From contig NZ_DS981507.1 of the NCBI RefSeq assembly GCF_000154845.1, positions 1-64,000 on the forward strand: 64,000 nt of DNA. Direction: 5' to 3'. Source of the DNA: Phocaeicola coprocola DSM 17136 (GTDB taxonomy: Bacteria > Bacteroidota > Bacteroidia > Bacteroidales > Bacteroidaceae). This document shows, piece after piece, positions 1 through 9,795 of this stretch (position 1 is its first letter; every line of letters begins with the position of its first letter). Below the pieces are notes generated by a model. It worked only from the letters and a program-made list of their open reading frames with translations, did not search any database and was not told the DNA's origin. The translations under genes and the position numbers were made by a program.

Positions 1-217
1 AAATTTTTACCGAAAAATTAAAAGTTAAACAATAAAACCGGCAAAAGTCGGGTTCGGAAACACTAAAGAGGTCATTGAAATGTTGTCTAAAACGAATGGT
101 TAAGCATGAAGAAATGTGCTGAAAAAAATGTGCTAACCTGCTGATAATAAAGGTGAAAAAGTATTGCATAATTCGCTGGTTTTTTAGTAAATTAGAAGTC
201 TCTCAACTCTTCTGATT

Positions 218-1435
218 ATGACTAAAGAAACACTCCTTATGCAATACCAATCCGAGTGCCTGTCGGCTCTCAAATCAGTAGCGAATATACAAAAACCTTT
301 TGAAAAAACGTTCATGGACACCATGAAATTATTCATGGCCATCCCGGATCGTATAAACTTCCTCCAATTGGGCAGATATGGCTGTTTCTCAGAACAGACT
401 TATCGTAACCTTTTTGAGCATGAAACTTTCGACTGGTTTGCGTTCAACGGCTCTATCATCAGCAAGCATCTCACAGGCAAAAGAAAAGCCATCGCCATCG
501 ATCCTTCCTATATTCCCAAATCAGGCAAGAAGACACCTTGGATAGGTTACTTCTGGTCCGGTTGTGCAGGAGAATACAAGCGTGGACTGGAAATCATGGG
601 CATCGGTGTCATTGACATCGACAATCATGAATGCATGACTTTAGGTTCCATTCAGACGCCGGATTGTAAGACCTTGGATAATATGGACAAGAGCCTCGTT
701 GACTGGTACAGCAGCTATCTTATCAGTAGAAAAGACAAGCTACAGAGCCTGTCCAGAACGGTGGTTGCAGACGCATTCTTTTCCAAGGAAACATTCATAA
801 CACCTATGTGTGAGAACGATTTCCATGTCATCAGCCGCTTTCGGAATGACGTAATCCTGTACTATCCGACATTGGAGCAGAAAACAGGAAAACGTGGTCA
901 TCCCAAGTGGTTTGACGGCAGGATTGACTTTGCCAATCTGGATTTGACCCGGTGCAAGGAATACGAGGTGAACAAAGGAAAGCTATACGGATTGAGGGTA
1001 TATGCAAAAGCTCTCAAAAGGTATGTTTCCTTAGCCGTCTGGTATCCGATGGACGGGAGGACAGACAAGTGGCAGCTTTACTTCTCTACAGACGATTCCA
1101 TGGATGGACGTGAGGTGCTGGATTATTACAGAACCAGGTTCCAACTGGAATTTTGCTTTAGAGATGGCAAGCAGCATGCAGGAATCACCAACTGCCAGTC
1201 AACCGACTTCAGGAAGTTGGATTTTCACTTCAATGCATCGCTCGCAGCTGTCAACTTGGCCAAAGCGGCATGTAAGAGGCTCGGAATAGCCTATTCCATA
1301 TCCTCTTGCAAGTCATTCATACACAATGCTTATATGCTTGAACGATTTATTTGCGTGTTCGGGATTAACCCAGACATGCAAGTTATTGACAAACTTTTCA
1401 AAGAACTCATTTTATTTACTGCCAGAGCCGCTTAG
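218..1435 (+). CDS. IS4-family DDE transposase
   Basis: This 405-residue protein is a DDE transposase that would move its own insertion sequence. The first acidic motif is AIDPSY near residue 94 and the second is VVADAF near residue 182. The C-terminal part has YYRTRFQLEFCFRDGK, which fits the IS4-family signature Y-x2-R-x3-E-x6-K. The reading frame is intact, so the enzyme may be active. I could not define the terminal inverted repeats. The best candidate is a short match, AATTCGC at 170-176 against GCGAATT at 1441-1447, which is weak. The left end may lie outside the window. The gene sits upstream of mdh and points the same way, so read-through into mdh is possible. Confidence 0.85.
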   Translation: MTKETLLMQYQSECLSALKSVANIQKPFEKTFMDTMKLFMAIPDRINFLQLGRYGCFSEQTYRNLFEHETFDWFAFNGSIISKHLTGKRKAIAIDPSYIPKSGKKTPWIGYFWSGCAGEYKRGLEIMGIGVIDIDNHECMTLGSIQTPDCKTLDNMDKSLVDWYSSYLISRKDKLQSLSRTVVADAFFSKETFITPMCENDFHVISRFRNDVILYYPTLEQKTGKRGHPKWFDGRIDFANLDLTRCKEYEVNKGKLYGLRVYAKALKRYVSLAVWYPMDGRTDKWQLYFSTDDSMDGREVLDYYRTRFQLEFCFRDGKQHAGITNCQSTDFRKLDFHFNASLAAVNLAKAACKRLGIAYSISSCKSFIHNAYMLERFICVFGINPDMQVIDKLFKELILFTARAA

Positions 1436-1744
1436 GCTTGGCGAATTTTTAACGAACTATTACTTTCATATTTACAAATATAAATCTTATTTCTGAAATA
1501 AAGAAATCGAGAAGCAAATAAAAACATATCCGACAAGCATAATCGGGCAATTGATAACTCCTGATAGCAAAACGCCATATCCAGATTTAAAAATAGTGAA
1601 ATTTTTCCGTAATTAATTCGAAAGCCCGCAGATTTGCCCACTTTTACGCCAAGAAAGACTCGTTTATACCAAAGAACTTTTTTATCTTTGTAGCGCAAGA
1701 AAGAAGAAATACACTTTTATAACATAACTTAAATAATAAGAATT
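1436..1744. other. Intergenic stretch between IS transposase and mdh
   Basis: These 309 bases hold no gene that I can support. The left part should contain the right end of the insertion sequence. The right part is the mdh promoter and leader. The sequence is AT-rich with no convincing terminator for the transposase. Confidence 0.5.
1683..1690 (+). promoter_or_regulatory. mdh promoter -7 box
   Basis: TATCTTTG matches the Bacteroides -7 consensus TAnnTTTG. It lies 55 bases upstream of the mdh start, which gives a short leader. A weaker CGTTTA around 1660 may be the -33 element. Confidence 0.7.
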
Positions 1745-2746
1745 ATGGAATTTGTAACTAACGAAAAACTTACCATTGTTGGTGCTGCCGGTATGATCGG
1801 TTCTAACATGGCTCAGACTGCTATCATGATGGGTCTGACTCCGAACATCTGTTTGTATGACCCGTATGCTCCGGGATTGGAAGGCGTAGCTGAAGAATTG
1901 TACCACTGCGGTTTCGAAGGCGTAAACGTAACTTTCACTTCTGATATCAAAGAAGCGCTGACTGGTGCAAAATATATCGTAAACTCAGGTGGTGCTGCTC
2001 GTAAAGCAGGTATGACTCGTGAAGACCTGTTGAAAGGTAACGCTGCTATCGCAGAAGAATTCGGTAAGAACGTAAAACAGTACTGCCCGGATGTAAAACA
2101 CATCGTTGTTATCTTCAACCCTGCTGATATCACAGGTTTGATTACATTGCTGTACTCTGGTTTGAAACCAAGTCAGGTTACTACTTTGGCAGCTCTTGAC
2201 TCTACTCGTCTGCGCAGCGAATTGGCTAAACACTTCGGAGTAGCTATGGATGCTGTTGAAAACTGCCGTACTTATGGTGGTCACGGAGAACAGATGGCTG
2301 TATTTGCTTCTACAGCAAAAGTTAACGGCAAAGCTCTGACTGACATCATCGGTACAGACGCTCTGACTAAAGAACAATGGGCTGAAATCCAGCAGAAAGT
2401 TACTAAAGGTGGTGCAAACATCATCAACTTGCGTGGCCGTTCTTCATTCCAGAGCCCATCATACGTTTCTATCGAAATGATTGGTGCTGCTATGGGTGGT
2501 AAAGCATTCCGTTGGCCGGCTGGTACTTACGTATCAAACGATAAGTACGATCACATCATGATGGCATGGGAAACTTCTATCACTGCTGACGGTTGCCACT
2601 GCGCTGCTTTGAACGGTACTGCAGAAGAACAAGCTGCTTTGGATAAGAGCTACGAACACTTGTGCGCACTGCGTGACGAAGTAATCGCAATGGGCGTTCT
2701 TCCTCCTGTTTCTGAATGGAACAAACTGAACCCGAACATTAAATAA
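1745..2746 (+). CDS. mdh: Malate dehydrogenase
   Basis: The 333-residue cytoplasmic enzyme interconverts malate and oxaloacetate with NAD. In Bacteroides it serves the reductive branch that leads to succinate and propionate. The N-terminus has a Rossmann nucleotide loop, GAAGMIGSN (residues 13-21). The catalytic histidine region reads GGHGEQM near residue 180. The length fits the LDH/MDH superfamily. The start follows a clear -7 box at 1683-1690, and a strong terminator follows at 2769-2808, so it is a single-gene transcription unit. It uses common codons such as ggt, aac and cgt heavily, as expected for a highly expressed gene. Confidence 0.93.
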   Translation: MEFVTNEKLTIVGAAGMIGSNMAQTAIMMGLTPNICLYDPYAPGLEGVAEELYHCGFEGVNVTFTSDIKEALTGAKYIVNSGGAARKAGMTREDLLKGNAAIAEEFGKNVKQYCPDVKHIVVIFNPADITGLITLLYSGLKPSQVTTLAALDSTRLRSELAKHFGVAMDAVENCRTYGGHGEQMAVFASTAKVNGKALTDIIGTDALTKEQWAEIQQKVTKGGANIINLRGRSSFQSPSYVSIEMIGAAMGGKAFRWPAGTYVSNDKYDHIMMAWETSITADGCHCAALNGTAEEQAALDKSYEHLCALRDEVIAMGVLPPVSEWNKLNPNIK

Positions 2747-2768
2747 TCAGATATATACCTGATTTAAG

Positions 2769-2808
2769 AAGAAGGAGACTGTATACCAGTCTCCTTCTTT
2801 GTTTTTTA
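2769..2808 (+). terminator. Intrinsic terminator of mdh
   Basis: A perfect 13-bp stem (2769-2781 with 2787-2799) closes a TATAC loop and is followed by TGTTTTTT. This is a textbook Rho-independent terminator. Confidence 0.9.
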
Positions 2809-2927
2809 TAGTAACCAAACCCATGAAAACTTGTTTATTAAAAATCTTTTTTAACAAAATCCGATGAACCAGCCTTACAATCACTCCGTTATACAGTTTT
2901 TAACAGCTTATAACCGGAAACTAAACT

Positions 2928-4445
2928 ATGAAATTCAAAAACGTCTTGATCTTTTTCAGTCTATCGTTCTGTTATATACCGTTGCATGCCCATAACTTCT
3001 GTGAAGAAGCTTTTTATAATTTCCCTGACTCTATTTCACAAATAACCGGTTCGCAAGAAACAAAGCCTCCGACCGCCAAGGAAAGTTTTAAAAGGAACTT
3101 TTCATATATGGGAATCCCCTTTATCACAGCCGGGCTGATCGTAAAAGAACGCAATACTGATTTCCGGACGCTCCGCAACCGGTTTAAGCCAGCTTTTCAT
3201 CATCGATATGACGACTATACACAATATGTTCCTCTGACTGCTACTTGGGGAATGAAACTGGCTGGTGTTCAAAGTCGCAGTTCATGGAAAGAACTGGCAG
3301 TGAGCAATGTCTTTTCGGCTGCATTGATGGCAGGATTTGTCAACTCTTTAAAATACACCACCCGAGAAACCCGTCCGGACAATACATCCAACAACTCATT
3401 TTCTTCAGGACATACGGCCACTGCCTTCATGTGTGCCACCATTCTTCACAAGGAATATGGCATGAAAAGTCCCTGGTACAGCATCGGAGGATATACACTG
3501 GCCGGAATTACGGGAGTTACACGTCAGCTCAATAACCGGCACTGGATCGGCGATGTACTTGTAGGAGCCGGAATAGGCATGATTTCTACAGACTTGGGAT
3601 ATTTTTTCTCTGATCTGATTTTCAGACGCGATAATGCAGATACATGGAAAACAAATACTGCTTACGACCGGTATGACACGCCTTCGTTCTTAAGCTTTAA
3701 CATGGGAATAGCATCCGGTCCTTCAGCTTTACGAACAGCAGAAATATATGATTCTGAAGGTGGCTCCCCGCTAGGTATGCGCTTAAAGGTTGGAACAGCA
3801 ACAGTTGTCAGCGTAGAGGGAGCTTATTTTTTCAATGCTTTTATCGGAGCAGGAGGACGTTTGAAGGTGGCAACTCTACCTGTCATTGCTGATATCCCGG
3901 CAGAGAATATGAGAAACTTCGATATGGACAGCGATTTAAAAGAAGACGCTCCAGTCAATCTATTTCTGCTCGATGGTCTGGAATCGGATCATCTGGGTAT
4001 GTTCGATGTCGACCTGGGACTTTATTTTTCATATCCTTTCAGCCGGCATTTTCAGATAGGAAGCAAGCTGCTGGTAGGACGCAGAATAAATGCTAATTTC
4101 AAGTTGAATTCAATCTGTCGCATCAATCCACAAATATTCGACCGTGGGATTGTTAGTGAAGAAGTTTACAACCAATTTTATAAAGAAGACATCGACTATT
4201 ACATGAATCAAGATGGAATCAGCCGCGATGAATTGCTGAACAGTTCTTTTGTAGATGACGATTTTCTGAACATACGTAAAAGTGCTACATATAAAGTCGG
4301 TACGGGAGTTTCGTTTACCTACCGCTACAAGGAAGATGCAGCTCTCCGGCTATATTGTGACTACGACTTTGCCTCTCCCCGTCTGACATACGATTTAAAG
4401 AACTCCTGGACAGACGAAGAAGGCAATCGGAATGCCCATGCATAA
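2928..4445 (+). CDS. PAP2-family phosphatase with C-terminal outer-membrane-like domain, 3' end frameshifted
   Basis: The protein starts with a signal peptide and then carries a PAP2 acid-phosphatase domain. Its three motifs are visible: K142 to RP149-150, SSGHT at 159-163, and R199 with HWIGD at 205-209. Such enzymes remove phosphate from lipids such as undecaprenyl or phosphatidylglycerol phosphates in the envelope. Residues from about 240 to 505 are rich in alternating hydrophobic strands and look like an outer-membrane barrel or a beta-rich tail. The open frame ends NRNAHA, but the +1 frame continues from 4432 to a TGA at 4480-4482 and encodes HNLTFGASIAFMF. That is a typical barrel-closing strand ending in Phe. 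One extra or missing base near 4430 would restore it. The exact substrate is unknown. Confidence 0.75.
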   Translation: MKFKNVLIFFSLSFCYIPLHAHNFCEEAFYNFPDSISQITGSQETKPPTAKESFKRNFSYMGIPFITAGLIVKERNTDFRTLRNRFKPAFHHRYDDYTQYVPLTATWGMKLAGVQSRSSWKELAVSNVFSAALMAGFVNSLKYTTRETRPDNTSNNSFSSGHTATAFMCATILHKEYGMKSPWYSIGGYTLAGITGVTRQLNNRHWIGDVLVGAGIGMISTDLGYFFSDLIFRRDNADTWKTNTAYDRYDTPSFLSFNMGIASGPSALRTAEIYDSEGGSPLGMRLKVGTATVVSVEGAYFFNAFIGAGGRLKVATLPVIADIPAENMRNFDMDSDLKEDAPVNLFLLDGLESDHLGMFDVDLGLYFSYPFSRHFQIGSKLLVGRRINANFKLNSICRINPQIFDRGIVSEEVYNQFYKEDIDYYMNQDGISRDELLNSSFVDDDFLNIRKSATYKVGTGVSFTYRYKEDAALRLYCDYDFASPRLTYDLKNSWTDEEGNRNAHA

Positions 4446-4560
4446 CCTGACATTCGGTGCTTCCATTGCATTTATGTTCTGATGTAACTTCCATCCTGAA
4501 AAGCAGCAGAAAGAAAGTCGTTGCACATTCTACTTATTTTTATTATTTTCGCCTCTCGAA

Positions 4561-6756
4561 ATGATAGACCAAGCCACCATAGACCGTATCCTCGATGCTG
4601 CACAGATTGTAGACGTAGTATCCGAATTTGTTACTCTCCGACGCAGGGGGGTAAACTATATCGGACTGTGCCCTTTCCACAACGAAAAGACTCCATCTTT
4701 CAGTGTTTCTCCCAGTAAGGGACTCTGCAAATGCTTCAGCTGTGGGAAAGGAGGAAATGTTGTTCATTTCATTATGGAACACGAACAGCTTTCTTATTAC
4801 GAAGCACTGAAGTGGCTTGCCCGAAAATACAACATCGAAGTCAAGGAACGCGAACTGACTAATGAAGAAAAGCAGGCACAAAGCTTGCGCGAAAGTCTGT
4901 TTGTTGTCAACCAGTTTGCTTCGGAATATTTCCAGGATGTTCTTTATAATCACATCGACGGACAGCGTATCGGTATGACCTATTTGCGCGGACGCGGATT
5001 CCGTGACGATATTATCAAGAAGTTTCAGTTAGGATATAGTACCGACAGCCCCGATGCACTGGCAAAGGCTGCCATCCAGAAAGGATATAAGGAAGAATTT
5101 CTGGTAAAAACGGGACTCTGTTACCGTAAAGATAACGGTTCTTTGCACGACCGGTTCTGGGGACGTGTCATTTTTCCTGTTCATACCTTGTCGGGAAAAA
5201 TTGTAGCTTTCGGCGGACGTGTATTAAGCTCCGCCACCAAAAACGTACAGATGAAGTACGTCAATTCTCCCGAATCGGAAATCTATCACAAGAGCCGTGA
5301 GCTGTATGGTATTTACTTTGCCAAACAAGCTATTGTGCGGCAAGACCGCTGTTTTCTAGTAGAAGGATATACCGATGTGATTTCTATGCACCAAAGTGGT
5401 ATAGAAAACGTAGTAGCGTCATCGGGAACAGCATTAACCTCCGAGCAAATCCGGCTTATTCATCGTTTTACAAATAACATCACCGTACTTTACGACGGTG
5501 ACGGAGCGGGTATTAAGGCTAGTATCCGCGGTATCGACATGCTGTTGGAAGAAGGAATGAACATCAAGGTCTGCCTCCTGCCCGACGGTGATGATCCGGA
5601 TAGTTTTGCCCGCAAGCATAATGCCACCGACTATCAGGCATATATCAATGACCATGAAGTTGATTTTATCCGCTTTAAGACCAACCTCCTTATGGAAGAA
5701 GCGGGTAAAGATCCCATCAAGCGTGCTTCACTGATTTCCAGTATCGTAAAAAGTATTTCGGTTATTCCCGACGCCATTGTACGATCGGTGTACATTCGTG
5801 AGTGCAGTCAGTTACTGCAAATGGAAGAAAAGATACTGGTAGAAGCTACTGCCAAACTGATAGAGCAGGCCAGAGAAAATAAATTTAAGGAAGAACAACG
5901 CAGACAATACCGGGAACGTCAGTTGGCTGCCACTACTCCGAATACTGGTACACCGGCTTCTTCCACTCCTGCTGTTTCTGAAGGCAATGCAACAGCTGGT
6001 AATGATATACCATTCACAGCATCGAATGATATTCCACTCCCCCCTCCTCCCGTCGAAGATTCCGGAAATAATGGAATCATCCCCGATTTTCCTCCTGTTG
6101 AAACAGGAGAAGGGGCTGTCGTACCTACATCGCTGGGGAATGAAATTCCAGTTGATACATATACGTCATACATTCCGACAGAAGGCAATGAGCAGAAGGT
6201 GTTCTATGCCAAGGAGGAAGACTTAATGCGTATGATTGTACGGTACGGAGAGAAAGTAATGTGTTACATGGAAAATGAAAATGGAGAACAACTGCCTCTC
6301 ACCGTGACCGAATATATATCCGAAGGGCTGAAAGAAGATGAATTGCAATTTCATGTCGCACTTCACCGCCAAATGTTGAAAGAAGCGGAAATGCACATTC
6401 ATGACGAGAACTTTACCGCAGAACGTTACTTTATCGCACATCCGGTTCCAGAAATAAGTAAAGTAGCTGTCGATCTTGCCAGCGACCGCTATCAACTGAG
6501 CAAGTATCACTCAAAAGGACAAAAAATCATCAGCGATGAAGAGCGCTTGCATGAGCTGGTTCCACGTTTGCTGCTCGATTTTAAGCTATCCATTGTAGAC
6601 GAGGAAATGAAACATACGCTTCAAGCACTTGCCAATCCGGAAATAGCCAATGATCCGCAACGCTATATGGAAATCATGCAGCGTTATAAGGAGCTGCACG
6701 AAACACAAAGTATCATGGCTCAGCGTGCCGGCGACCGGGTGGTGCTGAAATTATAA
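4561..6756 (+). CDS. dnaG: DNA primase
   Basis: DnaG makes RNA primers for the replication fork and works with the replicative helicase. The 731-residue protein has the N-terminal CHC2 zinc finger (C37, H40, C58, C61). The central RNA-polymerase/Toprim core includes EGYTDV, YDGDGAG and DGDDPDSF. A low-complexity linker rich in Pro, Thr and Ser lies at about residues 455-545 and contains a run of six prolines. It precedes a C-terminal helical region that should bind DnaB. The protein is longer than E. coli DnaG (581 residues), mainly because of this linker. It stops 22 bases before a convergent gene. Confidence 0.95.
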   Translation: MIDQATIDRILDAAQIVDVVSEFVTLRRRGVNYIGLCPFHNEKTPSFSVSPSKGLCKCFSCGKGGNVVHFIMEHEQLSYYEALKWLARKYNIEVKERELTNEEKQAQSLRESLFVVNQFASEYFQDVLYNHIDGQRIGMTYLRGRGFRDDIIKKFQLGYSTDSPDALAKAAIQKGYKEEFLVKTGLCYRKDNGSLHDRFWGRVIFPVHTLSGKIVAFGGRVLSSATKNVQMKYVNSPESEIYHKSRELYGIYFAKQAIVRQDRCFLVEGYTDVISMHQSGIENVVASSGTALTSEQIRLIHRFTNNITVLYDGDGAGIKASIRGIDMLLEEGMNIKVCLLPDGDDPDSFARKHNATDYQAYINDHEVDFIRFKTNLLMEEAGKDPIKRASLISSIVKSISVIPDAIVRSVYIRECSQLLQMEEKILVEATAKLIEQARENKFKEEQRRQYRERQLAATTPNTGTPASSTPAVSEGNATAGNDIPFTASNDIPLPPPPVEDSGNNGIIPDFPPVETGEGAVVPTSLGNEIPVDTYTSYIPTEGNEQKVFYAKEEDLMRMIVRYGEKVMCYMENENGEQLPLTVTEYISEGLKEDELQFHVALHRQMLKEAEMHIHDENFTAERYFIAHPVPEISKVAVDLASDRYQLSKYHSKGQKIISDEERLHELVPRLLLDFKLSIVDEEMKHTLQALANPEIANDPQRYMEIMQRYKELHETQSIMAQRAGDRVVLKL

Positions 6757-6778
6757 TCCTCTCTGCCGTCTGCCGGAA

Positions 6779-7588
6779 TCACTTAAAAGAGTTGGTCGCA
6801 TCAATTCCCAGTTGTCTCAATATAGAAACGATCTCATCGAACTTTTCCACTGGAACCCTTTCTATCGGATAGCAGTGATAAGCAAAATCGGTATCTAGAA
6901 ACTCTATGAAGGAGATAAATTCATGACTCACAAAAGGTGCTGACGTGAAATTAACCTTCCGAAGGTCCGAATAAGCAAATTTTACAGTTTCATCTTCATC
7001 AGGCCGCTGCAAGACCATTTCTCGCGGTTCCAGCGTCAATGCATACTGACAAGAAATACCCTGATAAAGTGTAAATAATGAAAGTCCTACATGCCCTATT
7101 CCAATCAATAACACTAAAAGTCCCGCCAGCCACACATGAGGAGTTCCAAAAATCACCAAACATGACCAGAAGAAAACAAACGCCCCAAACAACAACTCAA
7201 AAATTCCCCACCTACGACGCGAACGCATACACTTCGGAAACTCATTATAAACATGAACTACGGCCAAGCTATCCACCTGCTTGAGGGAAGTTTCATAATT
7301 GGTAAAAGGAATTTGCCGTGCCAACAGATATTGCACAATCCAGGCCGGGTTCAGGCGAGATCCCCTATTCAACCACATACCTTGCAATTGTGCTCCACGT
7401 ACAAAACCCGACTTCAAAGTAAAGATAAACACACCCAATCCATCCAGACAACGCCAATAAGGTTTGCACTTGCTGGGACGAGGCTTATAGTATTGCATAA
7501 ACGTGAAACCTGCAATCTCTTCCACATTAACGTGCTTGCGTTTCAACCAGCACTCCACCTTGCGTTCTTTCTCTTCTTCCAGTACCAT
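6779..7588 (-). CDS. Uncharacterised membrane protein with two transmembrane segments
   Basis: I do not recognise this 269-residue protein. The first 125 residues are soluble and basic, with no signal peptide. Two adjacent hydrophobic helices follow at about residues 130-150 and 155-178, joined by a short turn. The C-terminal 90 residues appear cytoplasmic and hydrophilic. The arrangement suggests a hairpin anchor with both tails on the same side. It is convergent with dnaG and lies downstream of recG, but a candidate promoter box at 7637-7644 suggests separate transcription. No catalytic motif is apparent. Confidence 0.6.
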   Translation of the reverse strand: MVLEEEKERKVECWLKRKHVNVEEIAGFTFMQYYKPRPSKCKPYWRCLDGLGVFIFTLKSGFVRGAQLQGMWLNRGSRLNPAWIVQYLLARQIPFTNYETSLKQVDSLAVVHVYNEFPKCMRSRRRWGIFELLFGAFVFFWSCLVIFGTPHVWLAGLLVLLIGIGHVGLSLFTLYQGISCQYALTLEPREMVLQRPDEDETVKFAYSDLRKVNFTSAPFVSHEFISFIEFLDTDFAYHCYPIERVPVEKFDEIVSILRQLGIDATNSFK

Positions 7589-7636
7589 GATCTTAGATTT
7601 CTTTGAGTTATCCTAAATCTGATTATCAGACGATAA

Positions 7637-7644
7637 CAAACTTA
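7637..7644 (-). promoter_or_regulatory. Candidate -7 box for the 269-residue membrane protein gene
   Basis: Read on the minus strand the sequence is TAAGTTTG, a match to TAnnTTTG. It lies 49 bases upstream of the start at 7588, between that gene and recG. Confidence 0.5.
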
Positions 7645-7691
7645 CAAAAAATTAAAGGACCATGTACTTTACATTTTCCTTTTTTACAGGA

Positions 7692-9791
7692 TTACGAAAT
7701 AACCGACCAGTTCACATTCTTTTTCCGAAGCTCCTTCAACTGCTGCCATATAATCGCATTTTCCGGACGTTCTCCATTCGGATCGGCATCAAGCAGATGC
7801 TCGGCTATTTCACGTACAAACTGTAAGAGCTGTCCGTCGCGGGCAATATCGGCAATTTTCAAATCGAAGGCTACACCACTCTGTTGCGTTCCTTCCAAAT
7901 CACCCGGACCGCGCAACTTCAAATCGGCCTCTGCAATCTCAAATCCATCATTCGTTTGCACCATGATTTCGATACGTTTACGCGTTTCTTCCGTCAGCTT
8001 ATATCCGGTAACCAGAATACAATATGACTGGTCCGCTCCTCGTCCTACACGTCCGCGCAACTGATGCAACTGCGACAAGCCGAAACGCTCCGCATTCTCT
8101 ATCACCATAACCGAGGCATTGGGCACGTTCACCCCCACCTCAATCACCGTAGTAGCTACCATTATCTGAGTTTCATTGGCCAAGAAACGCTGCATCTCCT
8201 CATCTTTCTCTGCAGGTTTCATTTTACCATGTACCTTGCTCACCTTATACTCCGGAAACTCTTCACAGATATGCATATACCCGTCTTCCAGGTTCTTGAT
8301 ATCCATCTTCTCGCTTTCCTGAATCAGCGGATAAACAATATATGCCTGCCGGCCTTCCTGTATCTGCTTCCGTATGAAAGCATACATCGAAGCACGACGA
8401 TTGTCAAACTGATGAACAGTCTGAATGGGTTTTCGCCCCGGAGGAAGTTCGTCGATAACCGAAACATCAAGATCGCCATACAATGTCATGGCAAGTGTAC
8501 GCGGGATAGGAGTTGCCGTCATAACCAAGACATGAGGCGGACAGGTATTTTTTGCCCACAGCTTGGCACGCTGGGCTACTCCGAAACGATGTTGTTCGTC
8601 TATCACCACCAATCCCAAAGACGAAAAGTTGACAGTATCTTCTATTACCGCATGAGTACCGATAAGGATATGTACATCTCCCGTCACCAGATCTTTCAGA
8701 ATTGTTTCCCGGCGCTTTCCTTTTACTGTTCCGGTAAGCAGCTCCACCCGTACATTCATACCCGCCAGAAAACGACATATCGTTTCATAATGCTGAGTAG
8801 CCAAAATTTCTGTAGGAGCCATCATGCAAGCCTGATAGCCGTTGTCCAGCGCAATCAGCATAGTCATCAGGGCAACAAGTGTTTTTCCGCTGCCCACATC
8901 TCCTTGCAGCAAGCGGTTCATTTGTCTTCCACTTCCCATATCACGGCGCATCTCCTTTATCACCCGCTTCTGTGCTCCAGTAAGCTGGAAAGGAAGATTC
9001 TGCGAATAGAAAGTATTGAATATCTCTCCTACTTTGCCAAATACCAGTCCGCGGAACTTATTTCTCCGTTCTTTGGTATAACGAAGAATATTAAGCTGGA
9101 CATAAAACAGTTCCTCGAACTTCAAACGGTATTGTGCTCTGCGGAGCAAATCAGGGTTCTGAGGGAAATGAATGTTATACAGCGCATCAGTAAGCGGCAT
9201 CAGCCGATAATGATCCACTAGTTGCGGACTCAAGGTTTCTTCAATAATCTCCTTCTGAAGCGCCCCGAAAAGATTTTTCATCAGTTTTTCCAGCGCATGA
9301 GAATTGAGATTGCTGCGCTTCATCTTTTCGGTCGTATTATAATAAGGCTGAAGCCCCATTGTAGAAAGAGTAAGCTCCTGTGCCGGATCAATATCCGGAT
9401 GAGCTATATTTATTCGTCCATTGAATATGGTCGGCTTGCCAAAGACAATATATTCTTCATTTGCCTTATATTTCCCCATGATGAATTTCAGTCCCTGAAA
9501 CCATACCAGATCGACAATACCCGTTCCGTCGGAAAAATGTCCGACCAGACGCCGCTGGCGACCTTCACCCATTGTTTCAAAGCTGAGTACCTTACCTTTT
9601 AACTGTATGTAAGGCATATTTCCATCTATTTCATGGATATAATACAGACGACTACGGTCGACATACTTATAAGGGAAATAACACAACAAGTCCCGAAAGG
9701 AATAGATATTCAGTTCCTTGTTCAGTATGGCCGCACGCTGCGGGCCCACCCCTTGCAAATATTTTATGTCACGCGTAGATAAATCGAACAT
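7692..9791 (-). CDS. recG: ATP-dependent DNA helicase RecG
   Basis: RecG remodels stalled replication forks and branch-migrates Holliday junctions. The 699-residue protein has the N-terminal wedge/OB domain (about 60-160). Two RecA-like helicase lobes follow, with Walker A GDVGSGKT at 297-304 and the DEQHRFG (DExH) box near 398. TATPIPRT and a QLRGRVGRG motif VI are also present, then the C-terminal TRG region. The length is normal for the family. It lies 4 bases downstream of ispD and ends the pdxJ-to-recG operon. Confidence 0.96.
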   Translation of the reverse strand: MFDLSTRDIKYLQGVGPQRAAILNKELNIYSFRDLLCYFPYKYVDRSRLYYIHEIDGNMPYIQLKGKVLSFETMGEGRQRRLVGHFSDGTGIVDLVWFQGLKFIMGKYKANEEYIVFGKPTIFNGRINIAHPDIDPAQELTLSTMGLQPYYNTTEKMKRSNLNSHALEKLMKNLFGALQKEIIEETLSPQLVDHYRLMPLTDALYNIHFPQNPDLLRRAQYRLKFEELFYVQLNILRYTKERRNKFRGLVFGKVGEIFNTFYSQNLPFQLTGAQKRVIKEMRRDMGSGRQMNRLLQGDVGSGKTLVALMTMLIALDNGYQACMMAPTEILATQHYETICRFLAGMNVRVELLTGTVKGKRRETILKDLVTGDVHILIGTHAVIEDTVNFSSLGLVVIDEQHRFGVAQRAKLWAKNTCPPHVLVMTATPIPRTLAMTLYGDLDVSVIDELPPGRKPIQTVHQFDNRRASMYAFIRKQIQEGRQAYIVYPLIQESEKMDIKNLEDGYMHICEEFPEYKVSKVHGKMKPAEKDEEMQRFLANETQIMVATTVIEVGVNVPNASVMVIENAERFGLSQLHQLRGRVGRGADQSYCILVTGYKLTEETRKRIEIMVQTNDGFEIAEADLKLRGPGDLEGTQQSGVAFDLKIADIARDGQLLQFVREIAEHLLDADPNGERPENAIIWQQLKELRKKNVNWSVIS

Positions 9792-9795
9792 TTAT

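Noticed and set aside
1565-1576. TAGCAAAACGCC shared with 52247-52258
   Set aside because: A single 12-base match in AT-rich intergenic DNA without further similarity is likely chance.
8064-9221. 385-codon plus-strand open frame inside recG
   Set aside because: It lies entirely antisense to a well-supported RecG and has no recognisable motif.
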